A DNA stretch of 49,410 nt from JBCCGG01 sp039029395 (lineage in GTDB: Bacteria > Pseudomonadota > Alphaproteobacteria > Kiloniellales > JAKSDN01): positions 1 to 49,410 of the forward strand of contig JBCCGG010000044.1 in assembly GCA_039029395.1 (NCBI GenBank), written 5' to 3'. Below the pieces are notes generated by a model. It saw only the letters and a program-made list of their open reading frames with translations. It was not told the origin of the DNA and searched no databases. Each line of letters opens with the position of its first letter. Within the stretch, counting starts at the first letter, position 1. Made by a program: the position numbers and the translations under genes. Shown here piece by piece: positions 32,182-39,046 of this stretch.

Positions 32182-32697
32182 ATGGCCGATCGGCGCATCG
32201 AGATATTTCAGGGCGACATCACGCAGCTTGCGGTGGGCGCCATCGTCAACGCGGCCAACAGCCAGTTGGCGCCCGGCGCTGGGGTGTGCGGCGCGATCCA
32301 CCGGGGCGCCGGACCGGAGCTTGCCCAGGAATGCGCTGCCATCGGCGGCTGTCCGACCGGCGAGGCCCGAATCACCGGCGGCTACGGCCTACCGGCCAAG
32401 CACGTCATTCACACCGTCGGGCCAGTGTGGCACGGCGGCGGCCAGGACGAGGACCGGCTGCTTGCCGCCTGCTACCGCTCGAGCCTGGATCTCGCCCGAG
32501 CAAGCGGCCTCGCGTCGATTGCCTTTCCGGCCATCTCGACCGGGGTCTACGGCTATCCTCTGGAACGCGCCACCGGGATCGCGGTCGATGCCGTGAAGGC
32601 CTGGCTAGCCGAGGATGAGAGCTTCGATCGGGTTGTTTTCGCGGTGTTTGGCGAGGCTGCGGAACAGGCCTACCGGGCGGCACTCGGCGAGGCCTAG
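32182..32697 (+). CDS. Macro-domain ADP-ribose-binding protein (YmdB/MacroD-like)
   Basis: A 171-residue single macro domain. Visible motifs: GDITQLAVGAIVNAANSQL, then GAGVCGAIHRGAGPEL, GEARITGGYGLPAKHVIHTV, and FPAISTGVYGYPLERA. These line the ADP-ribose pocket. In YmdB and MacroD proteins the second motif is usually GGGVDGAIH and its Asp is important for de-ADP-ribosylation or O-acetyl-ADP-ribose deacetylation. Here that position is Cys (residue 36), so catalysis by the usual route is uncertain. The ATG at 32182 is preferred over TTG at 32173. It follows the AmpG-like gene by 11 bases and precedes a membrane-protein gene by one base. Confidence 0.88.
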   Translation: MADRRIEIFQGDITQLAVGAIVNAANSQLAPGAGVCGAIHRGAGPELAQECAAIGGCPTGEARITGGYGLPAKHVIHTVGPVWHGGGQDEDRLLAACYRSSLDLARASGLASIAFPAISTGVYGYPLERATGIAVDAVKAWLAEDESFDRVVFAVFGEAAEQAYRAALGEA

Positions 32698-32698
32698 C

Positions 32699-33199
32699 TT
32701 GGCGTTGCAGCGCCTGCCTCGTGCCCAATTGGCCCTCCTCGACGTGCTCGGGCTGCCCTTCGTCGTGATCCCTGCGCTTTGGGTCCTGCTCACACGGATC
32801 TGGGCGGCACTTTTCCGGGTGGATCCGGGCGCCACCATGGCGGAGCCGTTGGGCTATCTCTGGGTGTTCCTGCTGACGATCGCCTGGGCCTGGTTGCATC
32901 TGCGGCTGCGCCAGGCAATGGATCGCCAGCCCGTGCGCGTGGCCTCGACCGGCGTGGCTGCGTCAGTTCTCACGCTTTTGTTGGTTGCCGCATGGTTCGT
33001 TGCGGCTATGGGTATGATGATCGCGCAGATGCTTCTTTGGAAGCTTTTAGGGGTTTCTTCGCAGTCCAGCGCCGAGGATCGATGGGCCGTCAGTCCAGAT
33101 ACCCTGTTGTTATGCTTGAGTTTTGTGATGATTTTAGTGCCCTTCATGCAGTCAACCTTTCGCTTAACCCGTGGGCACTTGCCAAAGGGCCGGTACTAG
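32699..33199 (+). CDS. Four-helix membrane protein, unknown
   Basis: A hypothetical protein of about 166 residues with four hydrophobic segments (roughly 11-37, 51-67, 84-112 and 129-147) and short loops. I do not recognise a family. The TTG at 32699, one base after the macro-domain stop and six bases after GAGG, is the likely coupled start; an ATG at 32615 would sit inside the macro-domain gene. The 3' third is richer in A and T than its surroundings. The promoter of the downstream fusion gene overlaps its last codons. Uncertain start; the coding frame itself is consistent with a membrane protein. Confidence 0.55.
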   Translation: MALQRLPRAQLALLDVLGLPFVVIPALWVLLTRIWAALFRVDPGATMAEPLGYLWVFLLTIAWAWLHLRLRQAMDRQPVRVASTGVAASVLTLLLVAAWFVAAMGMMIAQMLLWKLLGVSSQSSAEDRWAVSPDTLLLCLSFVMILVPFMQSTFRLTRGHLPKGRY

Positions 33200-33207
33200 G
33201 ATATGAT
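33179..33207 (+). promoter_or_regulatory. Promoter of the BetI-Rieske fusion gene
   Basis: TTGCCA (33179-33184), a 17-base spacer, and TATGAT (33202-33207): one mismatch from consensus in each hexamer with ideal spacing. The -10 lies inside the left arm of the 42-base palindrome, so a bound repressor would block polymerase. Transcription would begin near 33214, about 28 bases before the ATG at 33242. Confidence 0.7.
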
Positions 33208-33241
33208 CCATTAATTAAACATTTAATTAATGGATCATATC
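33200..33241. promoter_or_regulatory. 42-base perfect palindrome, predicted BetI/TetR-type operator
   Basis: Two exact 20-base arms, GATATGATCCATTAATTAAA (33200-33219) and its reverse complement (33222-33241), flank a 2-base centre (CA). The core ATTAATTAAA-CA-TTTAATTAAT resembles the AT-rich dyads bound by BetI/TetR regulators. It covers the -10 element, the transcription start and the 5' leader, and ends directly against the ATG at 33242. It is far more AT-rich than its surroundings. Direct target for the repressor half of the adjacent fusion protein. Confidence 0.8.
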
Positions 33242-35092
33242 ATGGCCATCCAGCAGTCAAATCAAATCTCCCGTTCGGTCAATGGCTCGGAGTCAGACGC
33301 CCAACGGCGCCGACGCGGCGAGCTGATCGGGGCGACCATTGAAACCATCGCGGAGCACGGGCTCTCTAACCTGACCCTGGCCAAGGTGGCCAAGCGGGCC
33401 GGATTAACAGGGGCCATGGTCAACTTCCACTTTGCCGGCAAGGAGGCCCTGCTGGTCGCCACCTTGCGCGGGCTCTACGAAGAATACGAAGGCGCTGTGG
33501 AGGCGGCCCTCGCCGCGGCCGGTGACGACCCGGCAGCCGCCCTCGAAGCTCTGGTCGAGGCCCATTTCGACCCGGCTCTGTCGGACCCGAGCAAGATCGC
33601 CGTGTGGACCGCCTTCTGGGGCGAGGCGCGGGCACGCGAAGACTATATGGCGCTCTGCGGTCAGCGAGACGACGCATTGGACCAGCGCACGGAAGCCTTG
33701 TGCCGCCAAGTGATCGAGCGCGACGGCTATGACCACTTGGACCCGGCTGCCATGGCCGGAGGCTTGAGCGGCCTCCTGGAGGAGACCTGGCAAGGCTTTC
33801 TGGTCGACGACAGCATGGCCGAACGGGCCGAGCGTCGACGACTCTGCCGCGCCTATCTGAGCGGCATCTTTCCCAAGAGCTTTCCGCTCGAGACCAAGAG
33901 CGCCGAAAGCGAAGCTTCACACCCAATCGAGAGCAGTGATTGGGACCGCAGCACGCTTGCGCCCTGGACCTACCGTACGGAAGAGTTCACCGCGCTTGAG
34001 AAGGAAAAGATTTTCCGCCGCCACTGGCTGTTGGTCGGACACGAGAGCGAAGCGCCCGAGCCGGGCGACTATCTGACCTTCGAGGCGGTCGACGAGCGTG
34101 CCGTGGTGGTGCGCGGCAGGGACGGCGTTTTGCGTGCCTTCCACAACATCTGCCGCCACCGGGCCTCAAAGGTGTTAACCGAGCGCCAGGGGCACTGCAG
34201 GGCCGCCATGGTTTGCCCCTTCCACGGCTGGAGCTACGACCTCAATGGCCGACTCAAGGGCATTCCGGCCGCCGATACCTTCGGGGACTTGGACGCCAAG
34301 AAGATCGGTCTGAAGGCGATTGAGGTGGAGCTGTGGCAAGGCTTCGTCTTCATCCGCTTCGGCGGCAAAGGCCCCTCGGTCGCGGAGCATTTTGGCCCCT
34401 ACGAAGCCGAGCTGGCGCCCTACCGGCTGCCCGAACTGCAGCCGCTCTACGAATACTGGCAGCATGAAACGGCGCTCGATTGGAAAACCGTCCACGATGT
34501 GGACAACGAGGGCTATCACGTGCCGATCGCCCACCCGGGCCTGCACCGCCTGGTCGGCACCAGCTATTACGACGAGGTTCTAAGCCACCACGTTGGGCGA
34601 TCCTGGTCGATCTTGCGCGAGGAAATCTCGCCACGATGGAGCGAAGGTCTCTACCAGCGCCTGTTGCCGAACATGGAGCACTTGCCGGAAAGTCATCGGC
34701 GGGCCTGGCTATACTACGCGTTTCAGCCCAACCTCTCGATCGCCTTCTATCCCGACTGCGTCGACTTCTTCCAGGCCTTTCCGATTGCGCCGGGCCGATG
34801 CCTCATGCGTGGCCGCACCTACGCCCTGCCCGATGACCGACGCGAGATGCGCGCGGTCCGCTACCTCAATGACCGCATCAACAAGCGGGTCGGTGAGGAG
34901 GACCGTGACATCGCCGCCTGGTCGGCCGCAGGCATGCATTCGAGCGGTTTCGAAGGCTCGATTCTTTCGGACAAGGAAGTGGGCGTGCGCGCGCTCCACG
35001 ACTTCATCCGCGCCGAGATACCGGTCGCGCGCAGCGAGCAGCCGCCGGCAATCGGCAGAGTCGCAGACCAAAATCGCCGCATGGGGGGTTAA
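33242..35092 (+). CDS. BetI-like TetR repressor fused to Rieske oxygenase alpha subunit
   Basis: A 616-residue two-part protein in one uninterrupted frame. Residues about 20-215 are a TetR-family repressor of BetI type: helix-turn-helix LTLAKVAKRAGLTGAMVNFH (44-63), then GKEALLVATLRG, then KIAVWTAFWGEARARE and GLLEETWQGFL. Residues about 233-600 are a ring-hydroxylating oxygenase alpha subunit: Rieske ligands C304, H306, C325, H328 (NICRHRA; VCPFHGW) and a catalytic iron site with H426 and H431 in EGYHVPIAH; D505 is the likely third ligand. The bridging acid position is E423, as reported for carnitine monooxygenase CntA, where most family members have Asp. No ATG or plausible alternative start lies at the junction. 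The ATG at 33230 falls inside the operator and lacks a ribosome site, so 33242 is preferred. No reductase or ferredoxin partner is adjacent. Confidence 0.85.
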   Translation: MAIQQSNQISRSVNGSESDAQRRRRGELIGATIETIAEHGLSNLTLAKVAKRAGLTGAMVNFHFAGKEALLVATLRGLYEEYEGAVEAALAAAGDDPAAALEALVEAHFDPALSDPSKIAVWTAFWGEARAREDYMALCGQRDDALDQRTEALCRQVIERDGYDHLDPAAMAGGLSGLLEETWQGFLVDDSMAERAERRRLCRAYLSGIFPKSFPLETKSAESEASHPIESSDWDRSTLAPWTYRTEEFTALEKEKIFRRHWLLVGHESEAPEPGDYLTFEAVDERAVVVRGRDGVLRAFHNICRHRASKVLTERQGHCRAAMVCPFHGWSYDLNGRLKGIPAADTFGDLDAKKIGLKAIEVELWQGFVFIRFGGKGPSVAEHFGPYEAELAPYRLPELQPLYEYWQHETALDWKTVHDVDNEGYHVPIAHPGLHRLVGTSYYDEVLSHHVGRSWSILREEISPRWSEGLYQRLLPNMEHLPESHRRAWLYYAFQPNLSIAFYPDCVDFFQAFPIAPGRCLMRGRTYALPDDRREMRAVRYLNDRINKRVGEEDRDIAAWSAAGMHSSGFEGSILSDKEVGVRALHDFIRAEIPVARSEQPPAIGRVADQNRRMGG

Positions 35093-36363
35093 AGCTTGAA
35101 CGGAATGGTGAGCGCGATACCCGGCCAAGCGTAGATCGCGGCGATTGCGCCCAGCATCATCAGGATGAAGGGCCAAGCGCCGCGGATCACTTCGCCGAGG
35201 CTGGCCTTGGCGATGGCCTGAATGATGAAGAGGTTGAGCCCGACGGGCGGGCTAATCAGGGCGGCCTCGATCATGATCACGAAAATCACGCCGAACCAGA
35301 TCGGATCGAGCCCCAAGGGCGCCAGTGTGGGATAAAGCACGGGCGCCATGATGATCGTCATGGCGAGCGCCTCGAGAAAGAAGCCCATCACCAGCAACAT
35401 CGAACAGACGATGGCCACGAAGCCGCCGGCCGTGTCCACGTTGGCGACGATCATGGTGGAGACTTCATGGGGGATGCGCATCAGCGTGATCGCCTGACCG
35501 AACACCTTGGCGCCGGCGAGGATCAACATGAGCGTGACGGTCGTGCGCATGGACTCTGCCACAGCCTCTTTGAGGCTGGCCCAGGAGAGCGAGCGTAGCA
35601 CGAAGGTTGTCAGCAGGAGCGACAAGGTGAATCCAATGCCGGCCGACTCCGTAGGCGTAAAGACACCGAGATAGATTCCAAGTATGATCACTAGCGCGAG
35701 AAAGAGGGTCGGCAGGGCGCGAATTGTCGCCTTGCGCCGCTCTTCCCAGGTAGCCCGCCGCTGGGCCTCGAAACCGCCGGCGAGCTTGGCGTAGGCGACG
35801 GAAAAACCGATGAAAAGAAAGGCCATGAGCAAACCTGGCCCGATGCCGGCCAGAAACAGGCTGGTGATGCTCTCCTCGATCACCACGCCCAGCACGATCA
35901 TCGGGATCGACGGCGGGATCAGGATGCCGAGTGTTCCGCCCGCAGCCAGCAGACCGTAAACGAAGTGAGGCTTGTAGCCGCGCTTGATCATCTCCGGTAT
36001 CGCGATGACTCCGATCGTTGCGGCGGTCGCCACCGAACTGCCCGAGATAGCCCCGAAGATGGCGCAAGATATGACCGTAGCAACGGCAAGCCCACCGGGC
36101 CAATGGCCGACCCAAGCCTGCACCGCGCGGAAGAGGTCGCTGCCCACACCCCCTTTGAGGAGAATGTTGGACATCAATATGAACAGAGGCACCGCGAGTA
36201 GGACGAAACTGTCGATCGAGCTGTAGAGCCCCTGGGGCACCATGATCAGGGGCACGTCGTTGAACAGCAAGAGCGCAGCACCCAAGCCGCCGAGGGCGAA
36301 AGCGACCGGCAGACCGGCGAGCAGAAGGACGATCAGGATGGCGAGGACAGCGAACGCGCTCAT
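35089..36363 (-). CDS. dctM: TRAP transporter large permease (DctM-like)
   Basis: A 424-residue integral membrane protein with about 12 helices, the sodium-coupled channel subunit of a TRAP importer. Conserved segments: AVPLFILMSNILLKGGVGSD, SGSSVATAATIGVIAIPEM, GGTLGILIPPSIPMIVLGVV, IYLGVFTPTESAGIGFTLSL and ALISPPVGLNLFI. It is the last gene of the dctPQM set and its stop shares TTAA with the stop of the convergent fusion gene (4-base overlap). Four bases separate it from dctQ. Confidence 0.95.
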   Translation of the reverse strand: MSAFAVLAILIVLLLAGLPVAFALGGLGAALLLFNDVPLIMVPQGLYSSIDSFVLLAVPLFILMSNILLKGGVGSDLFRAVQAWVGHWPGGLAVATVISCAIFGAISGSSVATAATIGVIAIPEMIKRGYKPHFVYGLLAAGGTLGILIPPSIPMIVLGVVIEESITSLFLAGIGPGLLMAFLFIGFSVAYAKLAGGFEAQRRATWEERRKATIRALPTLFLALVIILGIYLGVFTPTESAGIGFTLSLLLTTFVLRSLSWASLKEAVAESMRTTVTLMLILAGAKVFGQAITLMRIPHEVSTMIVANVDTAGGFVAIVCSMLLVMGFFLEALAMTIIMAPVLYPTLAPLGLDPIWFGVIFVIMIEAALISPPVGLNLFIIQAIAKASLGEVIRGAWPFILMMLGAIAAIYAWPGIALTIPFKL

Positions 36364-36367
36364 GATC

Positions 36368-36847
36368 TCAAGACGGCTCGCCGCGCGTGAGCCGGATCAA
36401 AAGGGCCAGGCTCTGGAGCAGCAAAAGAGCCGCACCGATTGGAATGGCAATTTCAGACATCCACAACGGCGTACCGAGCATCGACGTTGTGATCCGCCCG
36501 ATGGCAAGAGACTCGATCGTGATCAGCATGCCCCACCAGAGCGCGATTGCCGCGATGACCATGATCGCGAGCAGCGAAAAGGCTTCTGCCGCCTGTCGCC
36601 ATCGTCTACCGAGCCGGTCGGTCACGAAGGTGATGCGGATCAGATGGCCCCGACGCAGAACATAGGCGGCGCCCAAATAGACCGCCCAGACCTGACAGAA
36701 ACGGCTTAGCTCTTCGGCCCAGATTGTCGGCGCGGTGAAGCCATAGCGGCCGACCACCTCGAAAGTGATCATTCCGCCGATCATGACGAACAGCCAAGCG
36801 GCGACACCGGCCCCTATGTCAGCGAGACGGTCGATGGCCCTGAGCAT
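36368..36847 (-). CDS. dctQ: TRAP transporter small permease (DctQ-like)
   Basis: A 159-residue inner-membrane protein with four helices. The characteristic pattern is VVGRYGFTAPTIWAEELSRF, then VYLGAAYVLRRGHLIRITFV, with an N-terminal helix around 16-31 and two more helices from about 88. DctQ pairs with DctM to accept substrate from the periplasmic binding protein. It lies 14 bases after dctP and 4 bases before dctM. Confidence 0.93.
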   Translation of the reverse strand: MLRAIDRLADIGAGVAAWLFVMIGGMITFEVVGRYGFTAPTIWAEELSRFCQVWAVYLGAAYVLRRGHLIRITFVTDRLGRRWRQAAEAFSLLAIMVIAAIALWWGMLITIESLAIGRITTSMLGTPLWMSEIAIPIGAALLLLQSLALLIRLTRGEPS

Positions 36848-36861
36848 GTCGACCTGAAGAA

Positions 36862-37884
36862 TCAGTTCAGTTTACGAGCTTCTTCCACGAGGGCGCGACC
36901 TGTCGGTCCGGCCTCCTCGATGAAATCTTGGATCACCGACGCCGAGGCCTCCCGGAAGGCCTTGCGTTCTGCTTCGCTGAGCTCGACGACCTCCATGTCG
37001 GTGTTCTGCTTGATCCAACCGATCACCTCGGCCTCGGTTCTGGCGTAGCTTTCCACCATTTCCCGCTCCACCTGCTGTGCGGCTTGGGTGATGATCTTGC
37101 GCTGGCCCTCGTCAAGGCTTTGCCAGACATTCTCGTTGATGATGACGACGAACTCCGCCACTGCGTGGTTGGTGCGGATCATGTAGTCCATCACCTCATA
37201 GAGCTTGCGAGACTTCACCGCGGTCACGCCGGTCATGCCGGCATCGACCGTACCGCGCTGATAGGCGAGGAACTGTTCCGAGCCCGACATGACGGTCGGC
37301 GCTCCGCCCAGAGCCTTTACAAAAGCGCCCGGACCTTTGCCGAAGGCGCGGACCTTCTTGCCCTTCATCTTGGCGGGCGTGTCGATCGGCTCGTCCTTGC
37401 TCAGCATCACGGCCATGCCGAAGGGCTGCCACCAAAGTATACGCGCGCCGGTCTTCGAGACTTCGGATTCGATCGTATCGCGGATGACATGCCCCGGTTC
37501 GGTCGCCGTCACGACCGCATCGAAATCCTGGAAAACGAATGGAGAGGCAAAGAGTTCCACCGCGGGCGTGGTGCCGGAAAAGCGGGTCAGAGAAACGCTG
37601 CCCATGTCGATCGCGCCGGATGCGACCGCTTTGGCGACTTCCTTATCCTTGTAAAGCTGGGCCGAATCGAACACTTCAACTTCGATCTCTCCACCGGAGG
37701 CCTGCTCCACGAGACCCTTGAATCGGTAAAGGTTCATGGCGATTGGGTTGCTGGGCGGCAATTGCGTGGTGATGCGCAGCTTGGTCGCGGCGACTGCCGG
37801 TGTCGTGTTCAGTGCAGCGACCAAAACGACCACCGCAAGCGCTCCCACGGCCACAGCGGCTCGTCGGCTTATTGTTGCAGGCAT
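36862..37884 (-). CDS. dctP: TRAP transporter periplasmic binding protein (DctP-like)
   Basis: A 340-residue secreted binding protein. A signal peptide with an Arg pair (MPATISRRAAVAVG) ends near PAVA, residue 32. The mature part has ITTQLPPSNPIAMNLYRFKG, QLYKDKEVAKAVASGAIDMG, KMKGKKVRAFGKGPG and FLAYQRGTVDAGMTGV. The arginine of KKVRAFG corresponds to the residue that clamps carboxylate ligands in DctP proteins, suggesting a carboxylate-bearing substrate, which would include betaines and carnitine. The ATG has AAGGAAGGA upstream. First gene of the operon; promoter candidate at 37975-38002. Confidence 0.93.
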   Translation of the reverse strand: MPATISRRAAVAVGALAVVVLVAALNTTPAVAATKLRITTQLPPSNPIAMNLYRFKGLVEQASGGEIEVEVFDSAQLYKDKEVAKAVASGAIDMGSVSLTRFSGTTPAVELFASPFVFQDFDAVVTATEPGHVIRDTIESEVSKTGARILWWQPFGMAVMLSKDEPIDTPAKMKGKKVRAFGKGPGAFVKALGGAPTVMSGSEQFLAYQRGTVDAGMTGVTAVKSRKLYEVMDYMIRTNHAVAEFVVIINENVWQSLDEGQRKIITQAAQQVEREMVESYARTEAEVIGWIKQNTDMEVVELSEAERKAFREASASVIQDFIEEAGPTGRALVEEARKLN

Positions 37885-37966
37885 TCCCGTTCCTTCCTTC
37901 GCGGCGTGCCGTCGGCGGTCGTTCTGCGGCTCACCTATCCGAAGCGTCGCCGTTCGACCCGACTTG

Positions 37967-38002
37967 GTGGTTTGTTTAGACCACAGCCGACGGAACTTTC
38001 AA
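37967..38002 (-). promoter_or_regulatory. Candidate dctPQM promoter with overlapping inverted repeat
   Basis: On the minus strand TTGAAA (38002-37997) is followed after 16 bases by TCTAAA (37980-37975). The inverted repeat GTGGT (37967-37971) / ACCAC (37980-37984) overlaps the -10, a possible operator. The fusion gene's 42-base palindrome has no copy here, so control by the fusion protein is not supported by sequence. Weak evidence overall. Confidence 0.35.
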
Positions 38003-38066
38003 CGGGTAGCAAGATGAAAGGAAGGTTAAGAAGAAGACCTAGGCGGTCGGTTGCAGCGCTGGCCGC

Positions 38067-38990
38067 TCAAAGGGCGGGGAGCACGACCTTAAAGATGTAG
38101 GGCGACTTGGCGCCACCGGCCTGAATACGGTTCTCACCGGCCTTGAGGCGGGCGGCGTCGTCCGGTTTGCGGTCGCCGAGTTTGGTCCCGTTCACCAGCG
38201 TGCCATGGGTCGAGCCCAGATCGCGCACAACGATGCCGTTGCTCTCACGGGCAATCAAGAAGTGGGCGCGCGACAACAGAAAGGGCGAGGACTCCTCAAT
38301 CAGGAGATCGGGCACGAGCACCAGACGTGGCTCTCGGCGCTCGGACATGCGGCCGACCGTGAAAGGCAGGTTGCCGATCTCCATGCCACAGTTGGGGATG
38401 GTCGCGTTCAACGCCCGATTGCCCGGGAACAGCATCAAGCGCTCGCTGTCGGCCTTGGGCGCGGCCTGATTGGTTGCCGACTCGACGATCGCCGGCGGCT
38501 CCGGCAGCTCGCTTACGCCATTCACCTCGTCTTGCGCCGGGTCTTGTGCCGGGCTGTGCGCGGCTTGATCGGTCTCCGCGCGCTCGTTGTCTTGGTCGTC
38601 CTGTAAGGCGGTGCTCAAGCGCTGGATCAGGTCGAGGGCGCTGGTACGGTCCTCGCTAACCCATTGCAGGAAGTCACCAGGCTTCAGGTGATCGATCTCG
38701 ACTTCGGTGAGCGCACGCAAGGTGGCATCGCGCGGCCGGCCCGAGAGAGCTTCAACCTCGCCCACCATGTCGCCGGCCTCGAAGACCGCAACCGCGGCCT
38801 CGGCACCGTCTTGGCGCGAGATCAGCTCCGCACGGCCAGCAGCCAAGCGGCAGATCGTCCTACTTGTTTCGCCGACCCGAAAGATCACCTCCCCGGGCCG
38901 GTACTGGCGTTGTATCATCTGGTCTATAACAATCTTGTGACAGACGTTAATTATAGCGAAAAACCTTACTGCATCGTTGCTTAGCGACAT
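38067..38990 (-). CDS. Cyclic-nucleotide-binding and FHA domain protein
   Basis: A protein of up to 307 residues with an N-terminal cNMP-binding domain (about 25-130) and a C-terminal FHA domain (about 185-305) joined by an acidic linker. The phosphate-binding cassette GDMVGEVEALSGRPRDATLR has the Gly-Glu (77-78), Arg87 and Thr90 needed to hold cAMP. The FHA core reads FTVGR, LLSRAHF and DLGSTHGTLVNG, with Arg214, Ser240 and His243 of the phosphothreonine site. There is no helix-turn-helix, so it is not a CRP-type regulator. Start is uncertain: a perfect TATAAT on the minus strand (38955-38950) lies inside the first codons, and the ATG at 38918 just downstream is an alternative. Divergent from the cyclase gene. 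Confidence 0.87.
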   Translation of the reverse strand: MSLSNDAVRFFAIINVCHKIVIDQMIQRQYRPGEVIFRVGETSRTICRLAAGRAELISRQDGAEAAVAVFEAGDMVGEVEALSGRPRDATLRALTEVEIDHLKPGDFLQWVSEDRTSALDLIQRLSTALQDDQDNERAETDQAAHSPAQDPAQDEVNGVSELPEPPAIVESATNQAAPKADSERLMLFPGNRALNATIPNCGMEIGNLPFTVGRMSERREPRLVLVPDLLIEESSPFLLSRAHFLIARESNGIVVRDLGSTHGTLVNGTKLGDRKPDDAARLKAGENRIQAGGAKSPYIFKVVLPAL

Positions 38991-39046
38991 TTTGATTGTC
39001 TTGGATTTGAGCTTTATTGAGCCTATCCACTACCATTGGCAGAAAT

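Noticed and set aside
33230..33241. ATG at 33230 as the start of the fusion gene
   Set aside because: It lies within the right arm of the operator, has no ribosome-binding site, and adds only four residues; the ATG at 33242 is more plausible.
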